The notes under the pieces are model-generated. The model searched no databases, had not been told where the DNA came from, and saw nothing but the letters and a program-made list of their open reading frames with translations. From NCBI GenBank assembly GCA_020848195.1, contig JADLAP010000114.1:1-34802 (forward strand): 34,802 bases of DNA, given 5' to 3'. A program made the translations under genes and the position numbers. Every line of letters starts with the position of its first letter. The first letter of the stretch is position 1. Below are positions 25,445-32,845 of the stretch, one piece after another. Origin of the DNA: Phycisphaeraceae bacterium. Lineage in GTDB: Bacteria; Planctomycetota; Phycisphaerae; Phycisphaerales; Phycisphaeraceae.

Positions 25445-25495
25445 CGATCAGCTCCATGAAAAGAGACAAGACATGGTTCCGCGGCCTGTTGAGGC

Positions 25496-26812
25496 TCACT
25501 CACGTACACCGAGAACACGGATGTCCAGCATGGCGTCGGCGTGATTCAATCCATCGACATAGCTCACGGCATAGCGCATGGCGTCCATGCCGTGGTCGCA
25601 GCCCGGCGCGGGAGCCTCGCTGTTGCGCGAGGATCCCGACAGCTCGCGCGGCCAGACGTAGTGGTCGATCTCCTCCTGCGTGCAGGCCGGCTCATGGCAC
25701 TGCGACAACCGCGGGTCACGCTCCACGAGAACGTCACGAAGCAGGAACAATCGCGGCTTGCCGTCGTCGGCAAGGCGCAGACGCGAGCTGACCGCCTGAA
25801 TGCCGATGTGAATCCGCTTGTCCGCCGGCAACGTGGCGACGTTGTAGCGTTCCAGCGTCGCCCGGCCCTCGGCGTCGTGATCCGCCACGGTCGCTTCAAT
25901 GCGTTCGCCTTCGCTCAGCGCGACAATCCGTTTTGCCGCGTCTTCCACGAGCATGCGCGTGCGATACAGCTCGCGGTACAGATACATCCGGCCATCGCCG
26001 TCCACCGCCCACCACTGACAGACCAGCGGATGCGTGAAGCCGAAGTCGATGGACCGCACGCGACGCCAGTCCGGCGGAATGTCCCGTTTGTCCAGCAGGT
26101 GAACGGCGGAATCGAAATCGGCGTAGACCCGGCCTTCCACGCCGGCCCACTGGCCCTTGTACAACCGCTGACGTCGCACGCCGGTCAGTTGCGACAGATT
26201 GGCCAGATAATCCGCATGAATCGTGGGATTGTCCTCGTGCCGGCTGAGCAGACGGATCATCCGCGTGCCGCCGGCGCGACGGTTGAGCCAGTGATTCGGC
26301 AGATCGGGATTGGTGTCCGCCACCGCCTGCTGGTACGGCATCGCGCCGTGGCGCAGACGGGTGAGCAGGCATTCCCAATCGTCTTCCGTCAGTTCGCGGG
26401 CCTCGAACGCCAGCACGAGATCGAACTCGGTGGACATGATTTTGCTGGAACGGTCGATGCCGCCGATGACCAGGCACGAGCCGTTGGGATAGGTGTAGCA
26501 CTGGCGCTGCGCGCGGCTGGCCCCGGCGAGTATCGGCCAGTCCGGCGGAACGACCTTTTCCTCGAACGTCACAAGGACCGACTGTGTCATGGACTCGCGC
26601 GTCTTGCGCACGAGCAGCGCCCTCATGCCGGGGTACTTGATGGCGCAGAGATTGGCTTTTTCCAGCAGAGCGCGGGTCTTGCCGGTGCCGGCGGGGCCTT
26701 CCATCAGCACTTCACGCTCGCGGCAGGAAAACAGCGCCAGCGCTGCGCCTCGCGGCTCGTAGGGCCGATTGCCTTCCGTGATGGCGATGTCCAGATCGGC
26801 TTTGGCTTCCAT
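25496..26812 (-). CDS. Terminase large subunit
   Basis: 438 residues from ATG 26812, 5 bp after the small-subunit stop. The ATPase domain has the Walker A motif EGPAGTGKT (38-46) and a Walker B-like FDLVLAFEARELTEDDWE. The C-terminal nuclease domain has SIDFGFTHPLVCQWW, the second acidic segment VADHDAEGR and a third DHGMDAMRYA. It drives and cuts packaged DNA. Upstream frames open to 27307 but lack family similarity, so the shorter start is chosen. Confidence 0.92.
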   Translation of the reverse strand: MEAKADLDIAITEGNRPYEPRGAALALFSCREREVLMEGPAGTGKTRALLEKANLCAIKYPGMRALLVRKTRESMTQSVLVTFEEKVVPPDWPILAGASRAQRQCYTYPNGSCLVIGGIDRSSKIMSTEFDLVLAFEARELTEDDWECLLTRLRHGAMPYQQAVADTNPDLPNHWLNRRAGGTRMIRLLSRHEDNPTIHADYLANLSQLTGVRRQRLYKGQWAGVEGRVYADFDSAVHLLDKRDIPPDWRRVRSIDFGFTHPLVCQWWAVDGDGRMYLYRELYRTRMLVEDAAKRIVALSEGERIEATVADHDAEGRATLERYNVATLPADKRIHIGIQAVSSRLRLADDGKPRLFLLRDVLVERDPRLSQCHEPACTQEEIDHYVWPRELSGSSRNSEAPAPGCDHGMDAMRYAVSYVDGLNHADAMLDIRVLGVRE

Positions 26813-26817
26813 CTCGC

Positions 26818-27282
26818 TTACACCTTCTCCAGATCGAATCCCGCCACGACCTTGACCAGCAGATTCGGCTTGTCCGCGGCGCCACGTTTCGCCGACGACG
26901 GCATCAGCAGCCGACGTCGCAGTTCGCACAGCTTGATCCAGCGGTCGATGGATTGGTGATCGCCCTTGCGGACCAGTTTGGAGATGGCCAGCAGCGCCAT
27001 GTCGATGCGCTCGATGTCGAGACTTCGCGCGTCGCTGATCCGCATATCCAGGGCCGGCGCCAGCGAAGCTTTCAGATCGCCGCGCACCGTCCTTGGCGCC
27101 AGGGAAAGAATCCGCGCGATCTGCGGCTCGGACATGCCGGCTTTGCGCAGTTCCAGCACACGCTGCCGCCTGTCGGCGATGGAAGTCCGCCGTTTCTTCA
27201 CCGGACCCGGTGCTTCCGGCTCCGCTTGCGGGTCGGTGATGCTGGACGATGGGGAACTCGCATCGGTGGTGCGTGACTTCAT
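26818..27282 (-). CDS. Terminase small subunit-like DNA-binding protein
   Basis: 154 residues. The first about 30 are Ser/Pro-rich and disordered-looking. A helix-turn-helix follows at about 36-72 (RRQRVLELRKAGMSEPQIAR, then ILSLAPRTVRGDLK), and then a helical oligomerisation-like region. Its place directly before the large subunit makes a small terminase subunit very likely; it would recognise the packaging start. A general HTH regulator is the alternative. Confidence 0.75.
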   Translation of the reverse strand: MKSRTTDASSPSSSITDPQAEPEAPGPVKKRRTSIADRRQRVLELRKAGMSEPQIARILSLAPRTVRGDLKASLAPALDMRISDARSLDIERIDMALLAISKLVRKGDHQSIDRWIKLCELRRRLLMPSSAKRGAADKPNLLVKVVAGFDLEKV

Positions 27283-27325
27283 GATTCATCCATGCGTTGG
27301 TGGTCATACGCGTCCCTTCCCCTGT

Positions 27326-28447
27326 CTATGCCGCGTGAGACTTGTGGGCGACCGGCAGATACCGGAACGATGCGGTGATGCGCCCGATGGAACCCATGCG
27401 TTTGCCCGTCCGTTCCAGCAGTCCGCGATGCGGCATGCCGCATTTCTGGATGTGGCCGCAGCGCCATGTGGACTTGCGCCGGGCCAGCGAACGAATCAGC
27501 GCGGGATGGCTTGTGACGATGCTGACGACCGAGCTTTTCGCTTCCCGTGCCGCCACCGCTTCCAGCAGAGCCGCGCCCACGCCGAGGCCCTGGTAGTCCG
27601 GCAGCACGACCAGTCGATGCACGATGCGGCGTCCCGTTTTGCCGAACATGGGAATCGTCGCGCAGAAGCCGATCGGCCGATTGTTCCAACATGCCGCGTA
27701 ACACCGCGCCACGGGATTGAGATTGCCGCTCAGATAGTGATGCGGACGAAACAGCTTCCACAGGCCACGACCGCAGCGCCCGATGGCAAGTTCAATGGCT
27801 GGTCGTTGAAGCGACCCCCTGGCCAGCCGGCCGGTCGCCATGTCGAGGAACCAGTCCGGCGTCAGCCACTCCAGCACGTCGTAATGACACGTCACTGCGA
27901 CAAAACGCCTGCATTTCGCCCGGTTCTGACGGATCGCCCTGGCCACGGCCGCGGAACCGAACCGCGCCACCTGCCGATCCACCACGCTGGTGAACTCGTC
28001 GAAAGCGATGACCGGCTTGTCCGTCAGCAGCGCCCGGGCGAGATCGGCGCGGAACTTTTCGCCGTTGCTCAGCACATGCCACGGCCGCACCCACGCCGGC
28101 GGCGAACTGAATCCCACCGCGTTGAGCATGTTCGTGATCGCCTTGCCGTCGAGGTCGTCGCCGAAGCCATCAATCACCGCGGCGTCGCGAGGCCAGTCGA
28201 ACTGCTGCATCAGCGCGCCCTCGGCCACCACGCCTTCGCCGTAGGCTCTTCGCGCGATGGTACTCTTGCCCGAACCGGAAGGGCCGACGATCGCGCCGAT
28301 CGTCCATGCCTCGTCGAGGCCCGGCACATCGCCCGAAACCCGAAGCCGGCTCTTCTCCGCGATCGCCACGTCGAACAGCCCCGCCACCTGCTTCACGCGG
28401 AAGCTCTCGCGCACCTGCGTTTCCAGTTCCACTTCAAGGGTCGGCAT
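27326..28447 (-). CDS. ABC-type ATPase fused to GNAT acetyltransferase
   Basis: 373 residues with GGGAGG ahead of the ATG. The N-terminal half is a soluble ABC ATPase: Walker A GPSGSGKS (55-62), signature LSNGE (126-130), Walker B PVIAFDE (145-151) and H-loop His188. The C-terminal half is a GNAT domain: FRPHHYLSGNLNPVARCY, then RLVVLPDYQGLGVGAAL with the acetyl-CoA pyrophosphate loop QGLGVG (286-291). No transmembrane partner is near, so it is not a transporter. Similar fusions resemble Mom-like acyltransferases that modify DNA. Pairing with the ParB-like gene 18 bp upstream and the terminase downstream suggests a role on phage DNA. The substrate is not known. Confidence 0.8.
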   Translation of the reverse strand: MPTLEVELETQVRESFRVKQVAGLFDVAIAEKSRLRVSGDVPGLDEAWTIGAIVGPSGSGKSTIARRAYGEGVVAEGALMQQFDWPRDAAVIDGFGDDLDGKAITNMLNAVGFSSPPAWVRPWHVLSNGEKFRADLARALLTDKPVIAFDEFTSVVDRQVARFGSAAVARAIRQNRAKCRRFVAVTCHYDVLEWLTPDWFLDMATGRLARGSLQRPAIELAIGRCGRGLWKLFRPHHYLSGNLNPVARCYAACWNNRPIGFCATIPMFGKTGRRIVHRLVVLPDYQGLGVGAALLEAVAAREAKSSVVSIVTSHPALIRSLARRKSTWRCGHIQKCGMPHRGLLERTGKRMGSIGRITASFRYLPVAHKSHAA

Positions 28448-28465
28448 GACTGCTTTCCTCCCGAT

Positions 28466-29068
28466 TCACAGCGTCAGCAGCCGGCATCGCCGGCCCTGTT
28501 GCGTCAGTTGCTCGTACACCGCGCGCTGCTCGTCTTCGTCGTCGCAGGCCACCAGCACCTGGTACAAATCCTCGACCTTTGCTTCTTTGCCCAACTCCTC
28601 GTCCTGCGCGAGGCCCACCGCCTTGGCGATCAGGTCGTCGATCTGGTCATCGCTGAAACCCGTGGCCTGATGATCGAAATCCTCGGCGTTTTGCAGCGTC
28701 GCCAGATGTTCGGCGAGCTGACGTTCGTTCCACTGGCTGGTGTCGGCGGTGCGGTTGTCGGCGATGCTGTAGGCCCGCGCGTGCAGGCCGGCCAGTCGCG
28801 TGCGCACGGCGGCGAGGTGCGTCCAGCCCAGCTTTCTCGCCGCTTCCAGCGTGCCGTTGCCCGCCAGACAGATGCCGTCTTCGCCGACGACGATCGGCTT
28901 CTGCTGGCCGAAAACGCGCAGGCTGGCGAGGATCGCGCTCAGGTTCGCCTGCGGATGACTTCGCGCGTTGACGGGATCCGGTTTGATCTGCTCGATCGGC
29001 ATCGCTAAAGCCCGTAGCGACGGCTCGATCCAGTCCAGCTTGTCGTGATCCACAAGTTCCGGGGACAT
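28466..29068 (-). CDS. ParB-like N-terminal-domain protein, 200 aa
   Basis: ATG 29068 has GGAG upstream. Residues 20-95 form a ParB/sulfiredoxin-like domain: MPIEQIKPDPVNARSHPQAN, then VFGQQKPIVV and GICLAGNGTLEAARKLGWTH. The central GNGTLEAA is the variant of the ParB GExR motif seen in phage members. Then follow ADTSQWNERQLAEHLATLQN and a C-terminal acidic segment ending RRCRLLTL. Phage ParB-like proteins may act as nucleases or CTP-dependent DNA clamps. It is 18 bp upstream of the ABC-GNAT gene, which suggests a joint function on DNA. Confidence 0.8.
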   Translation of the reverse strand: MSPELVDHDKLDWIEPSLRALAMPIEQIKPDPVNARSHPQANLSAILASLRVFGQQKPIVVGEDGICLAGNGTLEAARKLGWTHLAAVRTRLAGLHARAYSIADNRTADTSQWNERQLAEHLATLQNAEDFDHQATGFSDDQIDDLIAKAVGLAQDEELGKEAKVEDLYQVLVACDDEDEQRAVYEQLTQQGRRCRLLTL

Positions 29069-29071
29069 GGC

Positions 29072-29335
29072 TTACTCCTGATGGTCCGACTTGGCCAGAC
29101 GACGCAGTTCCTGACGAATCCAGCCGACATCGGTGCGAATCTGGGCGAGGGTGATCTGGTACTCCGCCAGGGCCCCGGCGGTCTGATCGCCGCGATGCTG
29201 GGTGGACTGGAGTTTGATTTCCAGTTCACGGATGCGTTCGAGCGCGACGCTGCGGTCGCTGGCCGCGACCCAGACCCAGCCGAGCACGGTGATCGACAGC
29301 GTGATGGCCCAACCGTATTGACTGATGCGGTTCAT
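29072..29335 (-). CDS. Small membrane protein with coiled coil, 87 aa
   Basis: One hydrophobic segment at about 8-24 (GWAITLSITVLGWVWVA) is followed by a charged helix to the end (LERIRELEIKLQSTQ, IRTDVGWIRQELRRLAK). The start overlaps the upstream stop as ATGA. The shape, a single N-terminal anchor with a coiled-coil tail, resembles XhlA- or Rz-like lysis accessory proteins, but no endolysin is present to support this. Confidence 0.6.
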   Translation of the reverse strand: MNRISQYGWAITLSITVLGWVWVAASDRSVALERIRELEIKLQSTQHRGDQTAGALAEYQITLAQIRTDVGWIRQELRRLAKSDHQE

Positions 29336-29916
29336 TTGCGTGTCGCCGCCTGAAGGATGACTTTGATGTCCGAGAGATCGCCCGCGGTCAGCGGCGCGGA
29401 TTTCGTGCCGTCGAGTCCGAGGCGATGACGAATCTGCATGCGTTCTTCTTCCGTCCAGCCCAGGCCGGTGTGATCGGCGATTTCACGCACGACCGACCCC
29501 AGCACGGCATCGGCGAAGGCGACGCCGGTGTCGATGGTGAAGAGCGAGCCCATCGCGGCAGTGGTGAGATCGGACACGACCACCGACTGCGACGCGGGAT
29601 CGAAATCGTGCAGGTCCGCCAGACGTTTGGCGTCGATCACGAAGGAATCGACGACGGCAACGCCGGTGACGCCGGCCACGGTGGCGCTGACGACGATCTG
29701 CACCACGTCGCCGGGCTGATACGTTTCGGGAATCGTCGCCTGCACGCGGTAGCGACCGGTGGCGAGATTCGTCACGGTCGGCGTCACGCCGCTGTCGTCA
29801 ACGCCATTGCGGCTGACGGCGGCGGTGGGCAGTTCGTCGGCGTCGCTGGCGGCACCGGTGTCCCCGCGCTGCGTCGTGAACTGCGTGGTCAACGTGTCGC
29901 CGGGTCGGTAGGGCAT
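29332..29916 (-). CDS. Phage-type beta-domain protein, 194 aa
   Basis: GGAGG precedes ATG 29916. The first about 110 residues form an Ig-like beta domain (YRPGDTLTTQFTTQRGDTGA, GRYRVQATIPETYQPGDVVQ) of the kind seen in phage surface or fibre proteins. The C-terminal part has helical stretches with charged ends. No family is assigned. It is second in the operon and its stop overlaps the next gene's start. Confidence 0.55.
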   Translation of the reverse strand: MPYRPGDTLTTQFTTQRGDTGAASDADELPTAAVSRNGVDDSGVTPTVTNLATGRYRVQATIPETYQPGDVVQIVVSATVAGVTGVAVVDSFVIDAKRLADLHDFDPASQSVVVSDLTTAAMGSLFTIDTGVAFADAVLGSVVREIADHTGLGWTEEERMQIRHRLGLDGTKSAPLTAGDLSDIKVILQAATRK

Positions 29917-29960
29917 GGAGCAACCTCCGAAAAACCAGAGCAAAACGGGATGTTTGGGGT

Positions 29961-30497
29961 TCAGGACGCCGAGGATGCGGAAACGGACCCGGGCGATGCG
30001 GTCGCGGTCAGGCCGGTGGATTTGAGGTCGGCGATGACCTGGTCCTTGCGGCGGTTGTCGTAACCCAGCCCCGCGGCCGCGGCCCCGGCGACAAGCGTAA
30101 TCACGGCGCTGACGGCACTGATGGGATCAAAGGTTCCCCCGACAGCCTGCGCGGCAAATCCCCCAAGCGTCTGCACGATCTGCTGTCGCAGTTCGTTCTG
30201 GCGCTGAAGATCCTCCGTCGCGGCGGCGGCACGCTGCTTGAGCAACTCCACTTCCGCGTTGTAGTCGGAGATTTGCGTTTCAATCGCGCGACGCTGCTTC
30301 TGAAGCTGCTGATCGAGCTGCATGGCCTCGTCGTGCAGTTGCGACGCGGTGACCTGCTGATCGCCGTGCATGAGGCTGGACGTTGTGGCCTGGCATCCCA
30401 CCAGCCAGCAGGCCATCGCGCCGGCGAGCGCTACGGCTGCGACGATGCCGCGGTTGTGATCGATGGTGTTGGTCAGCAGATGCCACAGATCGCTCAT
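29961..30497 (-). CDS. Putative lipoprotein with coiled coil and C-terminal hydrophobic segment, 178 aa
   Basis: First gene of the operon; AAAGGAG precedes the ATG. Residues 17-35 are hydrophobic and end in the lipobox LVGC (Cys35). This is followed by a coiled coil of about 60 residues (LHDEAMQLDQQLQKQRRAIE to TEDLQRQNELRQQIVQT). A second hydrophobic segment lies at about 128-147 (ISAVSAVITLVAGAAAAGLG). A lipid-anchored, coiled-coil architecture is spanin-like, yet the second segment is unusual. Function is unknown. Confidence 0.6.
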   Translation of the reverse strand: MSDLWHLLTNTIDHNRGIVAAVALAGAMACWLVGCQATTSSLMHGDQQVTASQLHDEAMQLDQQLQKQRRAIETQISDYNAEVELLKQRAAAATEDLQRQNELRQQIVQTLGGFAAQAVGGTFDPISAVSAVITLVAGAAAAGLGYDNRRKDQVIADLKSTGLTATASPGSVSASSAS

Positions 30498-30525
30498 GGC
30501 TGGCTCCTTTGTCCCGATCCACGCG

Positions 30526-30550
30526 AAATCGCTGGGAAAATCAGCGGTTT
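30526..30550. repeat. Leader hairpin ahead of the head operon
   Basis: AAATCGCTG (30526-30534) pairs with CAGCGGTTT (30542-30550) around a 7-nt loop; one pair is U-G on the plus-strand transcript. It lies in the 5' leader of the leftward operon. On the plus strand it is followed by few T, so it is a weak terminator at most. Confidence 0.35.
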
Positions 30551-30580
30551 CGTGCGCGATCGGAATCCGGCGACACCATG

Positions 30581-30610
30581 AACGTAGAGCTTGACCGGAA
30601 GCGCTGTCAA
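30581..30610 (-). promoter_or_regulatory. Promoter of the head operon, TTGACA-N18-TACGTT
   Basis: On the minus strand a perfect -35 (30605-30610) and a partial -10 TACGTT (30581-30586) are 18 bp apart. The leader to the lipoprotein ATG is about 75 nt. TACCGTACAA ends 5 bp upstream of the -35, suggesting control by the element's regulator. Confidence 0.5.
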
Positions 30611-30615
30611 TGATT

Positions 30616-30625
30616 TTGTACGGTA
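30616..30625 (-). promoter_or_regulatory. TACCGTACAA box, right copy
   Basis: On the minus strand this is the same 10-mer found at 15818-15827. It stands directly upstream of the head-operon -35 and only 13 bp after the stop of the host glycosyltransferase gene. It probably marks the element's right-hand control region. Confidence 0.45.
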
Positions 30626-30638
30626 AATGTTCGGTATT

Positions 30639-32276
30639 TCATTCGACGTGGACCAGCACGGCCGACGCCAGTTCCGTGACGTGCTGCACATGCGGAACAT
30701 GAGCGGTTTTCCACGACTGCCACTCGCGGCGGTCCAGCACCATCCAGCCCTTCACCGGCGAAGACAGCGGCCAGGTCAGGCCGTGGCGCACGCCGTGAAT
30801 CGGCAGGTGCGTGTAGTACAACAATTCCGGTTTGTCCCAGATCAGTTTGCCGGCGGTCAGCGACGATTCAGGCCCAACGATGGCGCGGATCGTCTGGGCA
30901 TCGGTATAACCCGACCGTTGCCACCGGGATTGGCTGTTGAGTTCCGCCACCGGACAGGACAGAACCGCGAAAAGCATCGCCACGAGCGCGGCGGCTGGGC
31001 CAAGCCGTCCGGCGCGAATCGCCAGACAGCACAGAATAAACACCGTCGCCGACGCCGACGTGGCGACGAGCATTGCCGGCCAATGCGTTCCCATCTCCCG
31101 CGGCGCATGCTGCGACAGGCCGGCCGTCACGATGACCGCCGCGGCAGTCACCAGCGCGATGACCAGCAGCGCCACGGGCATCGCGCGGCGAAACGATGCC
31201 TGGATGGTTTTCCCGCTCACCGCCGCCGCCAGCGCGCCCGACGCCAGCGCCAGCATGGGCAGCAGCATGTACCCGTAGCGGGGATTGCCCACGCCGTTGA
31301 CCAGACAGAGCAGCAGGCCGGCCAGGTAGGTTCCCGTGCAGGCGCGAAGCCGATCCGCGCGAGCGGCATCGAGTCCGAGATCGGCATCCACCGCATCTCC
31401 GGCCGGCTTGCGCACAAGGCTGACGCGCAGCAGCAGCACGAGCGACAGCGGCAGCGCGGAAAGCGTGAGAATCAGCGGCATGGTGACGGTTCGGCCCAGG
31501 TCGTGAAGGTTCAGCAGCGACGATCGCGTTTCGCCCAGCCCCCGCAGATCGGGTGGCAGATGCAGTTGCTGAACCTTCCACCAGGCAGCCAGCACCCAGC
31601 ATCCCGCGAGGGCTGCGCCGAGCAGCAAGGGCAGCCAGACGGTAGGCCGCGCCAGCCATCGCCAGGAGCGATTGAGAAAGCTTGCGCCGAGCCATGCGCC
31701 GGCGATGACGAGCAGGCCGGAGTGTCCCTTGAGCAGCAGCGTCGCGCCGAGGGCGAGGGCCGCGGCGACGGCCCAGGTTCCCTTGCGTTTCGAGGGGCCG
31801 AAGCCGATTTCGAGAAAGCAGGTCGCCGCCAGCACGGAGGCGAGGATGTTCATCGCGTCGATGTCGGCGCTGCGGGCCTGCGACCAGATCGGCGTGAGGG
31901 TGAGCAAGGACAGGCCGGCCATCCAGTCCGCCGGCGAGCCGAACCATCGTCGCGCCATCCACGCCAGCCACGCCGCCAGCGCCCCCATGGCCAGGACGGA
32001 AGGAAATCGCCAGACGCCTTCGCTGCCGTAACCCACGAAACGCTGGAACGTGGCGAGAATCCAGTAGTGCATCGGCGGCTTGCGGAGATACAGTTCGCCG
32101 TGAAGGCGCGGGAGCATCCAGTCGCTACCGCCAGCCATGGCGTCGGCGACAATGGCGCGATGGCCCTCCGTGCCGGCCAGCGGCGCGGAACCCAGGCGAA
32201 ATCCCTGTGTGGCGACCATGAGAACGGCCGCGGTCAGGGGCGCGATCCAGCCGGCGACGGGAACCTTGTTGCTCAT
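30639..32276 (-). CDS. GT39/ArnT-like membrane glycosyltransferase
   Basis: 545 residues with many hydrophobic helices. The first loop carries the acidic and charged motif typical of GT39/GT83 enzymes (GSAPLAGTEGHRAIVADAMA, GELYLRKPPMHYWILATFQR). These transfer sugars from a polyprenyl phosphate donor to lipid A, proteins or wall glycans at the periplasmic face. A second conserved loop segment is SQARSADIDAMNIL. ATG 32276 is chosen over 32291 because it gives a compact N-terminus; no clear ribosome binding site is seen. It is transcribed in the same direction as the phage head operon, whose promoter begins 28 bp after its stop. Confidence 0.8.
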   Translation of the reverse strand: MSNKVPVAGWIAPLTAAVLMVATQGFRLGSAPLAGTEGHRAIVADAMAGGSDWMLPRLHGELYLRKPPMHYWILATFQRFVGYGSEGVWRFPSVLAMGALAAWLAWMARRWFGSPADWMAGLSLLTLTPIWSQARSADIDAMNILASVLAATCFLEIGFGPSKRKGTWAVAAALALGATLLLKGHSGLLVIAGAWLGASFLNRSWRWLARPTVWLPLLLGAALAGCWVLAAWWKVQQLHLPPDLRGLGETRSSLLNLHDLGRTVTMPLILTLSALPLSLVLLLRVSLVRKPAGDAVDADLGLDAARADRLRACTGTYLAGLLLCLVNGVGNPRYGYMLLPMLALASGALAAAVSGKTIQASFRRAMPVALLVIALVTAAAVIVTAGLSQHAPREMGTHWPAMLVATSASATVFILCCLAIRAGRLGPAAALVAMLFAVLSCPVAELNSQSRWQRSGYTDAQTIRAIVGPESSLTAGKLIWDKPELLYYTHLPIHGVRHGLTWPLSSPVKGWMVLDRREWQSWKTAHVPHVQHVTELASAVLVHVE

Positions 32277-32365
32277 GGCGGCATGGTACACTGCCAGGCC
32301 CGCCCGGTCCGGAACGGTGAATCCCGGCCGTCAGGCGACACCTTTGAACTGGAAAGTGAAATCCC

Positions 32366-32836
32366 ATGGAAACGACACTGATCATTCTCAAGCCGGACGC
32401 CGTTCAACGAGGCCTGATGGGCCGGATCATCAGCCGTTTTGAGGAAAAGGGCCTGCAGATCGTCGGAGCGAAGCTGATGCGGATTCCGCTTTCGCTGGCG
32501 CAGCAGCACTATGCCGCGCATCAGGGCAAGCCGTTCTACGAGAAGCTGCTGGGCTTCATGACCAAGTCGCCCGTGCTGGTGCTGGCGATCCGGGGCAACA
32601 ATGCGATCACGGTGTCGCGGAAGATGATGGGCGCGACGTTCGGCTCCAAGGCCGAACCGGGCACGATCCGCGGCGACTTCGGCGTGAGCAATTCCTTCAA
32701 CCTCATCCACGGCTCGGACAGCCCGGAAGCGGCAGCCAAGGAATTGGCCTTGTTCTTCGGCAAGGGCGAAGTGGTGGAATGGGATCGCGCCAACGAAAGC
32801 TGGATCTACGATTTCAGCGCCGGCACGCCGGAGTGA
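32366..32836 (+). CDS. ndk: Nucleoside diphosphate kinase
   Basis: 156 residues. It transfers the gamma phosphate between nucleoside triphosphates and diphosphates through a phosphohistidine. The family motif NLIHGSDS contains the active His115. TLIILKPDAVQRGLMGRI at the start and SKAEPGTIRGDF are the nucleotide-binding segments. GGAAAG lies upstream of ATG 32366. The tail is slightly longer than the usual 140-150 residues. It is divergent from the glycosyltransferase with a 90-bp gap, and converges with the PfkB gene with only 9 bp between. Confidence 0.96.
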   Translation: METTLIILKPDAVQRGLMGRIISRFEEKGLQIVGAKLMRIPLSLAQQHYAAHQGKPFYEKLLGFMTKSPVLVLAIRGNNAITVSRKMMGATFGSKAEPGTIRGDFGVSNSFNLIHGSDSPEAAAKELALFFGKGEVVEWDRANESWIYDFSAGTPE

Positions 32837-32845
32837 CCTTGCGGC

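Noticed and set aside
15199-30640. Direct-repeat attachment sites flanking the phage element
   Set aside because: I compared the two boundary regions by eye and found only 7-bp chance matches (TTCCGGT). The 10-bp TACCGTACAA copies are inverted and sit at promoters, so they are not att sites.
30627-32381. A 584-codon plus-strand open frame
   Set aside because: It is antisense to the GT39 gene and extremely Arg/Gln/His-rich, with no recognisable domain.
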